From Mesorhizobium sp. Root552 (GTDB lineage: Bacteria > Pseudomonadota > Alphaproteobacteria > Rhizobiales > Rhizobiaceae), in assembly GCF_001427285.1 (NCBI RefSeq), contig NZ_LMFV01000010.1, positions 1 to 61,203 of the forward strand: a DNA stretch of 61,203 nucleotides, read 5' to 3'. The stretch's first letter is position 1, and every line of letters begins with the position of its first letter. Below are positions 50,429 to 59,980 of the stretch, piece by piece. The notes below the pieces were generated by a model. The model was not told the origin of the DNA, ran no database searches, and saw nothing but the letters and a program-made list of their open reading frames with translations. Position numbers and translations under genes: made by a program.

Positions 50429-51854
50429 AGGTCATCTTGTCCTTGGGCGAGAGGTCGAGCATATGCCCATACGGGCCGATCACGCCTTTGCCGAGTTCGT
50501 AATTGCGCACCATGTCCTTGGTGACTTCCAGTTGGCCGAACGCAAAGAATTCTGCATCGTTCGCAGACCGCGTCTTATCGAACGGCGTGGCCACCCGCTC
50601 CGACGGCCCGGCAGGGCGCACCAGCCGTGGCGTCACGATCACCACCAACTCGGTCTCTTCCTTCTGAATGCTCGAATTGCGGAACAGCGCACCGACGATC
50701 GGCACCTGGCCGAGCCACGGCACCTGGTTCTGGATCTTGGTGTTTTTGCTCGACATCAGCCCTGCCAGCGCAAAGCTCTGCCCGTCCCGCAGTTCCACGA
50801 CGGTGGAAAGCTTGCGGTTGGTGAAGATCGGATCGCCCGCGGTCGAGAAGCCTGTCAGGTCGCTGACCTCCGGCTGCAGCCGGATATTGATCTTGGAATT
50901 ATCCAGAACCACCGGTGTGAAGTTCAGGTTCACGCCGAACTGCTTGTATTCGATCACCACTTCGCCGTCCGAGTTCTCGCGCCGTACCGGCACTTCGCCG
51001 CCGGCGTTGAAGCTGGCCGGCTCGCCGGAAAGCGTAGTCAGGTTCGGCTCGGCCAGCGTACGCACCGCGCCCTTGGCTTCTAGCGCTTCGATGATGAGGT
51101 CGACGCTGACATCACTGTCCACCACCCGCGCGATTAGCGCACCCATTGGGCTGGCGCCGGAAAGCACGCCGCTGATCAGGTCACCGGTTCCAAGCACCAC
51201 GCCGTCGCTATCGGTTGTTGCAACACCGGTGCCGCCCCTGAACTTTCCCGGTTCGCCGGCACGCAATGACACTCCGAGGTCGCGTCCGACATTGCGCTTG
51301 GCTTCCAGCACGCGAACTTCCAGGTTGACCTGCTGGCTGTCCTCTACCTCCATGGCGTTGATCACCGCCTCGGGGCCGTATTGCTGGGCGATGTCGAGAA
51401 CCTTGTTCATCGCCACCGCGTCCTTGACTTTGCCGGCAAGGCGAACCTTGCCGTTGACTGATCCCACGCGCACCTTTGCGCCGGGAACGACCTGCTGGAT
51501 GGCCTGCGCCATATCCGTGACGTCCAGCCCGACCTCGATTTCGATCACGCCGAGCGGGCGTTTGTCCTCGGAAAACAGATTGACCGTTGTTGTGCCAACG
51601 CCCTTGCCGATAATGTAGAGGCTGCGGTCGGTCATTGGCTGGGCGTCGGCGATCTTGTCGTCGGCAATGATGATGTCGCCCAGATTGCGGTTTACGCTCA
51701 CCGTCTGCGACTGCGAGATCGGCACGAATACGCGATGCACAGTGGCGCTGGTCAGGTCGATTTGCCGGCCGGCAGCACCGGCGGCGAACCCCCCGCAAAG
51801 AGGCATTGCCAGCACTAGCGCAGAGGCCATACGCCTTAGATATACAAACGCCAT
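50415..51854 (-). CDS. cpaC: Tad outer-membrane secretin CpaC/RcpA
   Basis: A 479-residue secretin with a signal peptide (SALVLAMPLCGGFAAGAAG). The pilus-type N-domain comes first (VNRNLGDIIIADDKIADAQP), then a BON-like stretch (GKVRLAGKVKDAVAMNKVLD), and the secretin core with GGEVPVRREN, VNLNFTPVVLDNSKINIRLQ and LSTVVELRDGQSFALAGL and GQVPIVGALFRNSSIQKEET. It forms the outer-membrane channel for the Flp pilus. I prefer ATG 51854, preceded by GGGGGCGAG, over the start five codons upstream. Confidence 0.92.
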   Translation of the reverse strand: MAFVYLRRMASALVLAMPLCGGFAAGAAGRQIDLTSATVHRVFVPISQSQTVSVNRNLGDIIIADDKIADAQPMTDRSLYIIGKGVGTTTVNLFSEDKRPLGVIEIEVGLDVTDMAQAIQQVVPGAKVRVGSVNGKVRLAGKVKDAVAMNKVLDIAQQYGPEAVINAMEVEDSQQVNLEVRVLEAKRNVGRDLGVSLRAGEPGKFRGGTGVATTDSDGVVLGTGDLISGVLSGASPMGALIARVVDSDVSVDLIIEALEAKGAVRTLAEPNLTTLSGEPASFNAGGEVPVRRENSDGEVVIEYKQFGVNLNFTPVVLDNSKINIRLQPEVSDLTGFSTAGDPIFTNRKLSTVVELRDGQSFALAGLMSSKNTKIQNQVPWLGQVPIVGALFRNSSIQKEETELVVIVTPRLVRPAGPSERVATPFDKTRSANDAEFFAFGQLEVTKDMVRNYELGKGVIGPYGHMLDLSPKDKMTYVKK

Positions 51855-51909
51855 AACTCGCCCCCGCACTCCCTTGCCTTATGCTCCCGCCTCGTGCCGT
51901 TTCTCTGGA

Positions 51910-52944
51910 CTATCGTGTCCGCGGCACGTCGTAGACAGTTCGTTCCATGCCTCGCGTCACGCCCACGCTCGCCATCGAGGGCGGCTCCGGCTGCACGTAT
52001 TTGACCACTTCGCGCACTTCCGGTTCGGTCTTTGGTTGCGGCGTATTAAGCTTGTCGAGTTTCTGCTCAACATTGCCGACGCGTTGGTCCACTTGGTCGC
52101 CGAGAGTTTCCAGTACGGTGCGGATCTTCTTGAACTGCTCCTCGGAGCGTTCTTCCTGCAGCTTGGCGTCGCGTTCGGCATCAGCCTGGCGACGGGCGAC
52201 ATCCAACGGCGTATCGCCGGTCAGGTCGGCCATCGTCACACGCTCGGTTGTCTCGCCTTCGTTGGAGGCAGCTTGCCGCAGTGCCAGTGAAAGTTGCCCG
52301 GTTCCAGCTGCCAGTGTCAGCTTCTGGGCGTCCTTGGTGCCGACTTCGACAGTCACGGCCTTGACCACCGTCGGGCTGTCCTTGCTCTCGTCGGCCACCT
52401 GGTCGACAGCCAGCACTTTCACGCTCTGCAGCAGCACGTCCACATAGGACTGTTCGTTGCCTTGGTCGTCACGCACGTTGCGGGTCAACAGAACGTCCAC
52501 CCGGTCGCCGGGGAAAACAAAGCCGGCAACGCCGAGGACGTCATTGACGCGGATCGAAACGGCCCGCATTCCTTCCGTCAGCACAGCCGAAAGCGTTGCC
52601 CGCTGGCCGGGTCCGGTGATCTTGGTGGCGAGTACTGGCTCGTTAGCGCCGATAGCCTGCAGCGCCTGGCGGGTGCCGCCTTCCTTTTCGATGAGTTCAG
52701 CCGATGTCTTGAACGCGCCTTCAGGCAGCGAATTGGTCGGCCAGGGAATTTCACGAAGCTTGTCAGTGGTCAGCACGTCGCCGAATTTCAGCGCCGTTGC
52801 CGCTACGACGACCGTGCTCGTCGGCGTCTTCATGGTCGACGCCAGTTCGCTGCGCTGGCCGGCCAGCCACATATTGGAAAGCACAACCGCGACCACGCCG
52901 AAGACAATGGCCAGCAGGATCATGACAATGGTGTTCGCGCGCAT
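51910..52944 (-). CDS. cpaB: Tad pilus assembly protein CpaB/RcpC
   Basis: A 344-residue protein. An N-terminal membrane helix (VMILLAIVFGVVAVVLSNMW) is followed by a SAF domain (VVVAATALKFGDVLTTDKLR then IPWPTNSLPEGAF). The RcpC region follows: VLGVAGFVFPGDRVDVLLTR. A helical, charged stretch (about 235-300) includes DARRQADAERDAKLQEERSE. It sits at the inner membrane and periplasm and probably links the secretin to peptidoglycan. It lies 40 bases upstream of cpaC. Confidence 0.92.
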   Translation of the reverse strand: MRANTIVMILLAIVFGVVAVVLSNMWLAGQRSELASTMKTPTSTVVVAATALKFGDVLTTDKLREIPWPTNSLPEGAFKTSAELIEKEGGTRQALQAIGANEPVLATKITGPGQRATLSAVLTEGMRAVSIRVNDVLGVAGFVFPGDRVDVLLTRNVRDDQGNEQSYVDVLLQSVKVLAVDQVADESKDSPTVVKAVTVEVGTKDAQKLTLAAGTGQLSLALRQAASNEGETTERVTMADLTGDTPLDVARRQADAERDAKLQEERSEEQFKKIRTVLETLGDQVDQRVGNVEQKLDKLNTPQPKTEPEVREVVKYVQPEPPSMASVGVTRGMERTVYDVPRTR

Positions 52945-53043
52945 CAGCCCAAGCCCCTGTCGATGCAGCTAAGAAATTGCCAGTATTGCGATGGAGGTCC
53001 GGGCTAGAGCCCGGACTTCCTTACTATCGCTCACCAGTTAATC

Positions 53044-53262
53044 TCAAACCGGAGCTGTGCCATTAACCTGGCAAGCGCCAACCGCAGCGCTATCCAAATT
53101 ATTGCACAACTCGGTAAAAGCTCCGGTCACCCACAGACCGATGCCGATAATAACCAAGATGGTAGCAGTAGCGATAACACCGACCAGGATCGAGTATTCG
53201 ACCATGGCAGCGCCGTTTTCGTCGTCGCGGAACTGCCGGGCCATCGTCATGAGTTTCTTCAT
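53044..53262 (-). CDS. flp: Flp/Fap type IVb major pilin
   Basis: A 72-residue prepilin. The basic leader MKKLMTMARQFRDDENG ends at the cleavage site, G/AAMVEYSILVGVIATATI, with the invariant Glu at +5 and Tyr at +6 of the Flp motif. A hydrophobic helix follows and a short C-terminal region has two cysteines (CNNLDSAAVGAC). ATG 53262 has a GGGAG site upstream. First gene of the minus arm. CpaA, encoded at 57791, would cleave it. Confidence 0.94.
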   Translation of the reverse strand: MKKLMTMARQFRDDENGAAMVEYSILVGVIATATILVIIGIGLWVTGAFTELCNNLDSAAVGACQVNGTAPV

Positions 53263-53475
53263 GTCAATTTCTCCCAAGGAGGTTTTAAACCCGACGAGAC
53301 GAGCAAGGAATGAACCCCAAACCCAGCATCCCCCGTCGCCGCTCATTAGGCTCTGTCAAAATTAGGAGTCAATCGTGAAACCATTTTTTAATTAATATAT
53401 ACATGGCAGAAATCCTGTTTAATCTTATACAAAAAAAATCATAACATATTGATATGTATATCATATTTAAGAATT

Positions 53476-53490
53476 TTAACCATTTGTAAA
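53476..53490 (+). promoter_or_regulatory. CtrA-box candidate 1
   Basis: TTAA-N7-TAAA containing TTAACCAT, the half-site form often seen in rhizobial CtrA targets. It lies 214 bases upstream of the flp start on its promoter side. Caulobacter pilus genes are CtrA-controlled, which supports but does not prove the assignment. Confidence 0.4.
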
Positions 53491-53699
53491 TGATTTATTC
53501 TTGGCAGGTAATTACATATTTTAGACATAGACTTAACCTTAAAGTTTTACCGAATTTCTAACCTAAATTAATCACTCTTTCGGACTAGGCTACGCCATTG
53601 AAGGTAAAATATCGCCGGCGTTAGAAGTCCGAGATTTTCTAATATGATAATTCTTGTCCGCTTTAATACCTTGAAAAACCGCCATATTTGTCTTTAAAA

Positions 53700-53714
53700 T
53701 TAACCTTTTGCTAA
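53700..53714 (+). promoter_or_regulatory. CtrA-box candidate 2
   Basis: TTAA-CCTTTTG-CTAA, one mismatch from the TTAA-N7-TTAA consensus, 152 bases before the cpaF start. A TTAA follows at 53717-53720. Confidence 0.4.
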
Positions 53715-53866
53715 TGTTAAGCTTGCGCCCGGCACCCGGCGATGCTTGAACTTGCTTTGCAGGAAATACTGTCATTAATACTTGAGGCAATTGCGCGGCG
53801 GGCTTGGGCCGTGCCACGGCGAGAGGCTCTTCTGCAATGCGAAGAATCGTTGAAAGGGCGTAGATC

Positions 53867-55258
53867 ATGCTTGGCCGTTTTACCAAGGGAAATGGATCAG
53901 TCGCAGTCCGCATCGAACCGGAAGTGAGCGCGGTTGCGCCGGCGCCAGTTCTCCAGGCTGTGGTGCCGGTTCAGGACCGGGGCGCACAAGACGACACGCT
54001 GTCCCTCAAGGTCGATTTGCATCGCCATTTGATCGATCGCTTTAATCTCTCTGCGCTCGAAAACGCCACCAAGGACGAAATTCAGGACCAGATCCGCGCA
54101 GCGGTCCGCGACTTCGTCCGCGCTCGCAACCTGCCCTTCAACGCCCGCGAGCTCGACCAACTCACCAGCGATATCGCTGACGAGATGCTGGGGCTTGGCC
54201 CTATCGAGCCGCTGCTGCAGGACGACAGCATCGCCGACATTCTCATCAACACCCACAATCACGTGTTCGTCGAGCGGCGCGGCGTCCTGGAGGAAACACA
54301 GGTCCGTTTTCGCGACGAAGCGCACCTGCTCAGGATCGTCAACAAGATCGTGTCGGCCATCGGTCGGCGCGTCGACGAATCCTATCCGATGGTCGATGCC
54401 CGCCTTGAGGATGGCTCGCGTGTGAACATTGCCGTGCGCCCCATCTCGGTCGATGGTCCGCTGGTGTCGATCCGCAAATTCTCGCGCAATCCCTATTCGC
54501 TGGAACGGCTGGTGGAGTTCAATTCCATTCGGCCACCCATGATCGACCTGCTCCGGATTGCCGTGCAATCGCGCAAATCCATCCTTGTCTCGGGCGGCAC
54601 CGGCAGCGGCAAGACGACACTACTTAATGCATTGTCCAGCTACATTTCGCCGAAGGAGCGCCTGGTCACCATCGAGGACGCGGCGGAACTGCAATTGCAG
54701 CAGCCGCATGTCGGGCGGCTCGAAACCCGTCCGCCCAATGTCGAGGGCAGGGGGGAAGTGAGGCAGCGGGAACTGGTCAAGAACGCGCTACGCATGAGAC
54801 CTGACCGTATCATCGTCGGCGAAGTGCGCGGCGAGGAAGCATTCGACATGCTTCAGGCCATGAATACGGGCCATGAAGGTTCCATGACCACGATCCACGC
54901 CAACACGCCGCGCGATGCGCTAAGCCGCTTGGAACAGATGGTTGGCATGGCGGGAATGCCGATGTCTGCGGAATCGATCCGCGCCCAGATCGCCTCGGCG
55001 ATCGATATCATCGTGCAGACCCAGCGCCTGTCGGATGGCGGCCGCCGCATCGTGTCCATTTCCGAACTCACCGGCATGGAAGGCAGCGTCATTCAGTTGC
55101 AGGAGATCTATCACTTTGTCCGCCGCGACGTTGCCCCGGACGGCAAGATCATCGGCGAGTTCCGCGCCACAGGCGTCCGCCCGCGCTTTGCAGGCGAGGC
55201 GGCCACAATGGGCTTCCAGTTCGGCAAGGATGTCTTCAATCCGCAGGTCGCCTTGTGA
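53867..55258 (+). CDS. cpaF: Tad pilus secretion ATPase CpaF/TadA
   Basis: A 463-residue hexameric ATPase that powers Flp pilus assembly from the cytosolic side. After a variable 60-residue start, the N-terminal domain has [20 protein letters not shown]. Walker A is [20 protein letters not shown] near residue 240. The Asp box is [10 protein letters not shown]; Walker B is [20 protein letters not shown]; the His box is [14 protein letters not shown]. All are intact. AAAGG precedes the ATG. It starts the plus arm and overlaps tadB by four bases. Confidence 0.95.
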   Translation: MLGRFTKGNGSVAVRIEPEVSAVAPAPVLQAVVPVQDRGAQDDTLSLKVDLHRHLIDRFNLSALENATKDEIQDQIRAAVRDFVRARNLPFNARELDQLTSDIADEMLGLGPIEPLLQDDSIADILINTHNHVFVERRGVLEETQVRFRDEAHLLRIVNKIVSAIGRRVDESYPMVDARLEDGSRVNIAVRPISVDGPLVSIRKFSRNPYSLERLVEFNSIRPPMIDLLRIAVQSRKSILVSGGTGSGKTTLLNALSSYISPKERLVTIEDAAELQLQQPHVGRLETRPPNVEGRGEVRQRELVKNALRMRPDRIIVGEVRGEEAFDMLQAMNTGHEGSMTTIHANTPRDALSRLEQMVGMAGMPMSAESIRAQIASAIDIIVQTQRLSDGGRRIVSISELTGMEGSVIQLQEIYHFVRRDVAPDGKIIGEFRATGVRPRFAGEAATMGFQFGKDVFNPQVAL

Positions 55259-56229
55259 TGTTGACGGGGCAGACGCTTCTTTACCTGATCTACGTGCTGG
55301 CGGCTGCTTCCGCCATCCTCGCCATTGAGGCAGTCTATGCCTCGTTCGCGGGGCGAAGGGCACGCGCCGGCACGATCAACCGCAGGCTGAAGCGCCTTGC
55401 CGAAGAAGCGCCGGCCGAGCAGACATTGCAGGGCCTGCTGCGCGAGCGCGGCCTGACTGACAGCGGCGATTTCGCTTTCGGGGCGATCTGGCTCAACCGG
55501 CTCTATACGCAGTCCGGCATCACCGGCAATCCACTGGCCTTCGCCTCCATGTTCTTTGCTGCCGGCCTCGTATTTGGCCTGCTGTCGCGTATCATCGTTG
55601 GCGTGCCGCTTTGGCTTGCTGCAATGCTCGCCTTGTTCGTCGGTGTCGTCTTGCCGCTGCTGGTCCTGCGCCGTGCGCGCAACAAGCGCATTGCCCGTTT
55701 TGCCGCCCAATTGCCCGACGCCCTCGATATGATCGTTCGCTCGCTGCGTGCGGGCCACCCGACATCCGTGGCGATCGGCCTTGTTGCCCGCGAAATGCCC
55801 GACCCGCTCGGGACCGAGTTCGGCATTGTGGCCGACGAGATCAGCTTTGGCCTCAGTCTCGAACAGGCCGTGCGCAAACTGTCAGAGCGGGTTGGTTTCG
55901 ACGGCTTGCACCTGCTTTCCGTATCGCTGGCCATCCAGGCCAAGACTGGCGGCAACTTGACGGAAATTCTCGCCAATCTCTCTCGTACATTGCGCGAGCG
56001 CCAGAAGCTGAGGCTTAAGATTCGCGCCCTGTCCGCAGAGGGACGCTGGTCTGCCATCCTGCTGTCCGCCTTTCCGCTCATCATGTTCGCCATTCTGCTG
56101 CTGATCTCGCCCAACTACTACGGCGGCGTATGGGGCGACCCGCTGATCCTGCCAGTCTTCGTGATCTTTGGCGGGCTCGCGCTGATTGGCGACTTCATTA
56201 TGTACCGCATGGTCAACTTCGATTTCTGA
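55255..56229 (+). CDS. tadB: Tad inner-membrane platform protein TadB
   Basis: A 324-residue integral membrane protein of the T2SS-F (GspF-like) family, with hydrophobic segments at about 4-24, 95-140 and 270-320. The conserved cytosolic domain has LPDALDMIVRSLRAGHPTSV, near residue 150, and SLAIQAKTGGNLTEILANLS near 225. It pairs with TadC to form the platform on which CpaF acts. ATGA overlap with cpaF; nine bases to tadC. Confidence 0.92.
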   Translation: MMLTGQTLLYLIYVLAAASAILAIEAVYASFAGRRARAGTINRRLKRLAEEAPAEQTLQGLLRERGLTDSGDFAFGAIWLNRLYTQSGITGNPLAFASMFFAAGLVFGLLSRIIVGVPLWLAAMLALFVGVVLPLLVLRRARNKRIARFAAQLPDALDMIVRSLRAGHPTSVAIGLVAREMPDPLGTEFGIVADEISFGLSLEQAVRKLSERVGFDGLHLLSVSLAIQAKTGGNLTEILANLSRTLRERQKLRLKIRALSAEGRWSAILLSAFPLIMFAILLLISPNYYGGVWGDPLILPVFVIFGGLALIGDFIMYRMVNFDF

Positions 56230-56238
56230 CGGTTCACT

Positions 56239-57198
56239 ATGAGCGATTTCCTCTTCTCCGCTGAAAATTCTGGACTGTTGGTTTCGATCACTGTCTTTGC
56301 GGCTGCCGCATCGCTGTTTCTGGTGGGCGCTTTGGTGCTTTCCCCGGCGATCCAGACACGGCGGCGCATCAACGAAGCCCTGTTTGACGAGGGCGGCCTC
56401 ACTCGTCGTTCGCTCGGAGCGCAACAAAACATTGCCAAAGCTGCGGCGCAGGCGCCGGTGGAGGCCTATTTTCGCGCTACCGAGAAGGAACAGCGCGAAC
56501 CGAACGCCCTTGAAGCCAAGCTTTTCCGCGCCGGCTTTCACCAGGCGAGCGCACCATTCATCTACAACCTCTCGCGTATCGGCTGTGTCATCGTCGGCTT
56601 CCTCGGCGCATACGCAGTTCTATCCTCGATCCTGCCGCAGAATATGCCGGGCCTGTTTGCCTTCGGCGGCGCCTTCCTGTTCGGACTAGGCTGCATCGTC
56701 ATCCCGAGCATCGCGCTTGACCGCTTCGAAAGCGGGCAGAAGCAGCAGTATCGCCGCGGCTTTCCCGATTTCATGGACATGATGATCACCTGCGCCGACG
56801 CCGGCATGAGCCTTGAAGCTGCCGTTGAACGCGTGACCACCGAACTTGCCGGCACGCACAAGGAGCTCGGCGTGCAGCTCTCGATCATGACGTTGCAGAT
56901 GCGCGCCGGCAAGCCATTGCGCGAGGCACTGCGCGAACTCGCCGACCGCATCGGAATCGAGGAAGCGCGCTCGCTCGCCGTACTTTTCCGTCAATCCGAG
57001 GAACTTGGAACTAGTCTTACCGACGCCCTCCGCGTCTATAGTGATGAAATGCGCTCACAGCGCATTTTCCAGGCGGAAGAGAAGGCTAATGCGCTCCCGG
57101 TCAAGATGATGATCCCACTCGGCTTGTGTATCTTTCCGGTCGTTCTGATGATTATCATGCTACCGGTCATCATCCGTATGCGAGGTACTTTCTTCTAG
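56239..57198 (+). CDS. tadC: Tad inner-membrane platform protein TadC
   Basis: A 319-residue protein of the same T2SS-F family, with helices at about 11-32, 112-155 and 290-315. The cytosolic domain has GFPDFMDMMITCADAGMSLE near residue 172, and LAVLFRQSEELGTSLTDALR near 248. The pair TadB-TadC is a mark of Tad systems, which split the platform in two. A 47-base gap leads to tadD. Confidence 0.92.
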   Translation: MSDFLFSAENSGLLVSITVFAAAASLFLVGALVLSPAIQTRRRINEALFDEGGLTRRSLGAQQNIAKAAAQAPVEAYFRATEKEQREPNALEAKLFRAGFHQASAPFIYNLSRIGCVIVGFLGAYAVLSSILPQNMPGLFAFGGAFLFGLGCIVIPSIALDRFESGQKQQYRRGFPDFMDMMITCADAGMSLEAAVERVTTELAGTHKELGVQLSIMTLQMRAGKPLREALRELADRIGIEEARSLAVLFRQSEELGTSLTDALRVYSDEMRSQRIFQAEEKANALPVKMMIPLGLCIFPVVLMIIMLPVIIRMRGTFF

Positions 57199-57245
57199 TC
57201 GGAATTTGTTTTGTCGGGGCATCTGGAGTTGTTGAGGGCATCGAA

Positions 57246-57794
57246 ATGACAATAAAATCACTAACCGCGTCTGCGGCAGTTTTGATGATTTTCCTCGCCG
57301 GCTGCCAGTCGACGACGACTGCCACCGACACCGCCGTCCGCACCAACTCCCCAATGGCGGCGGAATTCACGTCGTTCGGTAACACCTTCGAAGGGTTGAA
57401 GACTGTCGCCAATGTCGAGTTTTATGCCTCCGATCAGGCGGTGGCCGAAGCTAAGAACCAGTTCCGCCAGGAAAACTTCGGCAATGCCGGCGCCATGTTT
57501 TACAAGGCCACGCAGTTGGCTCCGAACGATGGCGAAGCGTGGCTCGGCCTTGCGGCCTCGTGTGACAGGATCCATCGGTTCGACCTTGCCGACAAGGCTT
57601 ACGCAAAAGCCCATGGCCTGGTTGGCTCGACCGCCGCCTACTACAACAACGTAGGTTACTCCTATCTTCTGCGGGGCAACCTGAAATCAGCGCGCAGCAG
57701 TTTCCTTAAAGCGTATGAGTTGGCGCCGAATGATCCGACGGTAACCAACAATCTGGAACTCCTCGCATCGAGCGTCCGGGATATTCAGCGATGA
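57246..57794 (+). CDS. tadD: TPR lipoprotein TadD
   Basis: A 182-residue lipoprotein: lipobox FLAGC at about residues 17-21, then two to three tetratricopeptide repeats (NFGNAGAMFYKATQLAPNDG; TAAYYNNVGYSYLLRGNLKS; ARSSFLKAYELAPNDPTVTN). TadD helps the secretin or pilus assemble at the outer membrane. I chose ATG 57246 (MTIKSLTASAAVL), which gives a proper signal peptide. Its stop overlaps the cpaA start by four bases. Confidence 0.87.
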   Translation: MTIKSLTASAAVLMIFLAGCQSTTTATDTAVRTNSPMAAEFTSFGNTFEGLKTVANVEFYASDQAVAEAKNQFRQENFGNAGAMFYKATQLAPNDGEAWLGLAASCDRIHRFDLADKAYAKAHGLVGSTAAYYNNVGYSYLLRGNLKSARSSFLKAYELAPNDPTVTNNLELLASSVRDIQR

Positions 57795-58306
57795 CCATGC
57801 CAGTTTTTCTCAATATTGCACTAACCGCCATCGCCATCGCTGTGTTGCTGCGCATCGCGATGATCGATTTCAAGAAAGAGAAAATAACCAATCGCGACGT
57901 TCTACTTGTTGGTGCCGTTGGAACAGGGAGTCTCGTGATAGCTAGCCTTCAAACAGGATTTTGGATGAGTGGGCTTGGCGTCTCGCTTGTCGCTGCACTT
58001 ATGTTTTTTGTACTGTTGTTCCCCTTTTGGCTTTTGCGCAAGGTTGGAGCTGGAGACGTAAAGCTGATGGCCGTTGCGCCGCTTGTTGCAGGTGGTGAAA
58101 ACATGCTGACATTTGCAATTCTGCTGCTGGTGCTTGCAATTGTGACTGTGTTTGCCGTCAGGAATCCGATGCTGTTACCGGCTCCTGCGTTCAGGCAATA
58201 TCTGGAGCACTTCGAACGTAAAGGGATCGTACCTTTTGGTGTTCCGATCGCCGGAGCGCTTATCGTAACCACCGTAGCAAAAGCCCTAAATCTGATCGCA
58301 GCATAG
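57791..58306 (+). CDS. cpaA: Prepilin peptidase CpaA/TadV
   Basis: A 171-residue inner-membrane aspartic protease of the A24 family that cleaves the Flp leader. The two catalytic Asp are visible: AMIDFKKEKITNRDVL near residue 22 and KVGAGDVKLMAVAPLVAGGE (G-x-G-D) near 87. Six helices are likely, without the N-methylation domain of full-length PilD, as usual in Tad systems. Last gene of the plus arm; a repeat and transposase debris follow directly. Confidence 0.9.
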   Translation: MTMPVFLNIALTAIAIAVLLRIAMIDFKKEKITNRDVLLVGAVGTGSLVIASLQTGFWMSGLGVSLVAALMFFVLLFPFWLLRKVGAGDVKLMAVAPLVAGGENMLTFAILLLVLAIVTVFAVRNPMLLPAPAFRQYLEHFERKGIVPFGVPIAGALIVTTVAKALNLIAA

Positions 58307-58313
58307 GCAATGC

Positions 58314-58340
58314 GTAAGCATGCGCCGAAGGCCGCCTTGT
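58314..58340 (+). repeat. 27-bp direct repeat, left copy
   Basis: This 27-base sequence starts eight bases after cpaA. It recurs at 61101-61127 in the same orientation with one mismatch (A to T at 58329). The two copies flank the transposase debris and the exonuclease-like gene. Confidence 0.6.
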
Positions 58341-58377
58341 CCATGGTCAGGGATTTTGGGGCCATTGGGGGCGTGAG

Positions 58378-58767
58378 CTAACGGAGGCTCTGGCGCATCC
58401 TGGTTGTCATTTTAGGCGGCCGTTTTGCGATGAAGCAAGCGGCGCCGTTTAATGGTTTCGCGTTTGATCCTTCTCGTTGTTCGATGATGTCTGCGGCCCT
58501 TCTGAAGTAGGCGTCGGCCGGGGTCACGTGGCCTAGGCTCTCGTGATAGCGCTGGTGGTTGTAATGCTCGATGAACGCCTCGATCTGACGTTCGAGATCG
58601 CCGGGAAGGAAGTAGTTTTCCAACAGGATGCGGTTCTTCAGCGTCTGATGCCAGCGCTCGATCTTGCCCTGGGTCTGCGGGTGAAGTGGCGCTCCGCGGA
58701 CATGGCTCATGCCATTGGCGTCGATCCACTCGGCGAGTTCGGCGGCGATGTAGGACGGGCCATAGCA
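58378..58767 (-). pseudogene. C-terminal part of an IS3-family transposase
   Basis: About 130 codons read as the end of an IS3 DDE transposase: SYIAAELAEWIDANGMSHVR, GAPLHPQTQGKIERWHQTLK (the catalytic Glu), then AFIEHYNHQRYHESLGHVTP. Upstream of about 58767 the frame turns into unrelated DNA and the first two catalytic Asp are lost; CYGPS stands where D-N-G-S is expected. Probably cut by the arrival of the IS110-like element. Confidence 0.78.
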
Positions 58768-58909
58768 TCTACGGAAGGAAGAAGAGGAGCCGCCGAGACA
58801 ACGGTGCGCGCAGCTTTTCGCTGCAGGCGCACACCGGTCGAGGTGGCCATGGCCAGTCAAGGTTTCTCTAGAATGTGAATGTTCACAACCCATTCCGGAG
58901 AGACCGACC

Positions 58910-59441
58910 ATGACCGTTGCATATTCTACACCCGCCGATGCCGTGCTGGTAGCGATCGACATTACCAAGGTGCGCAATGAGGTCCTGATCGAAGCGACAG
59001 GGCAAAAGCGCCGCCGTCGCCTTTCGGTCCTCAACAGCCGCACAGAGCATGATCGGCTGATTGATGTTCTGCGGGCGTATGGCCTATCCGTGGTCTGTGG
59101 CTTCGAAGCGACGGGGAACTATCACCGGCTCATTGCCTGGCGTCTGGCTGAGGCCGGTTTCGAGGTGCGGCTGGTGTCATCACTGGCGCTCGCCCGGACC
59201 CGGGAGGCCTTGCACAACAGCTGGGACAAGAACGATCCCAAGGATGCGCAGGTGATCCTGCACATGCTCAGAATCCAAGCGACGCAGGTCTATCATGATC
59301 CGCTGCGCGCCGGCATCAACGACGTGCAGGAACTGTCGAAGACGCATGAGGCGATCGCCAAGGCCAAGACCGAGATCCAGCACCGCATCCTGACGCACTA
59401 CCTGCCGCTGTATTTTCCCGAGATCGAGCGCTTCCGGGGCC
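58910..59441 (+). pseudogene. N-terminal part of an IS110-family transposase
   Basis: From ATG 58910 (ribosome binding site CGGAGAGACC) about 177 codons read as the RuvC-like DEDD domain of IS110 transposases: VLVAIDITKVRNEVLIEATG (first Asp), CGFEATGNYHRLIAWRLAEA (Glu), and NDPKDAQVILHMLRI (Asp). The frame is cut at about 59441, so the C-terminal Tnp20 domain with its serine is missing, and it runs on out of frame inside IS66 DNA to 59635. IS110 elements use a bridge RNA from their non-coding ends; the left end would lie at about 58770-58909. Confidence 0.8.
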
Positions 59442-59843
59442 GCCCGTCAGGACCGCTCCGTCGCCATCGTCGCGGATCTCTTCAAGCTCTGGGAAAAGGA
59501 ACTGCCGCGGATCTCAGGAAAATCGAAGCAGGCCGAGGCGATCCGCTACGCCACGTCCAGGCGGGCTGTCCTCGAGCGCTTCCTGACCGACGGCCGCGTC
59601 GAGATCGACTCCGATATCGTCGAGCGGGCAATTAGGCCCCAGACAATCGTCAGAAAGAATGCGCTTTTTGCAGGCAGCGACGGCGGCGGAAACACGTGGG
59701 CGACTGTCGCGACCCTTCTGCAAACCGCCAAAATGAACAATGTCGATCCGCTCGCCTGGCTCACCCAGACCCTCGAGCGTATCGCTGATCGCTGGCCAAT
59801 CTCCCAAATCGACCAGCTCATGCCCTGGAACTACAGCTCCTGA
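59442..59843 (+). pseudogene. C-terminal part of an IS66-family transposase (TnpC)
   Basis: About 133 codons without a start: ARQDRSVAIVADLFKLWEKE, then AEAIRYATSRRAVLERFLTD, VERAIRPQTIVRKNALFAGS, and ADRWPISQIDQLMPWNYSS then stop. This is the typical TnpC end, including the E-R-A-I-R-P region with the last catalytic Glu. The frame joins the IS110 fragment at about 59442. Confidence 0.8.
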
Positions 59844-59845
59844 AC

Positions 59846-59977
59846 GGCTTTAGCTACGCGCTTACGGCCTGGCTCGCCGACGTGCTTGCTCGCGTGCCCG
59901 CGCATCCGGTCCATCGGCTTGAAGAACTGCTGACCTGGAACTGGCCTGCGCAATCGACCACCGCAATCGCGGCCTGA
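59846..59977 (+). pseudogene. Second IS66 transposase C-terminus, tandem
   Basis: Two bases after the previous stop another frame reads YALTAWLADVLARVPAHPVH, RLEELLTWNWPAQSTTAIAA and stop, again like the very end of an IS66 TnpC (hydrophobic helix, R-L-E-E-L-L, W-N-W). Two successive ends imply that two IS66 relatives recombined or that one was duplicated at its end. Confidence 0.6.
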
Positions 59978-59980
59978 GGG

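Larger units (their letters stand above)
53347..53866. promoter_or_regulatory. AT-rich divergent control region of the Tad locus
   Basis: About 520 bases between the flp start region and cpaF, clearly richer in A and T than anything around it and with no convincing gene. It must contain the promoters of both pilus arms. It holds CtrA-like words at 53476-53490 (TTAACCATTTGTAAA) and 53700-53714 (TTAACCTTTTGCTAA), and a further TTAACCTTAAAG at 53533. Such AT-rich DNA can also bind IHF or HU/H-NS-like proteins. Confidence 0.6.

Noticed and set aside
53590..53913. Minus-strand frame of 107 codons in the Tad control region
   Set aside because: It overlaps the cpaF start and AT-rich promoter DNA; composition is not protein-like.
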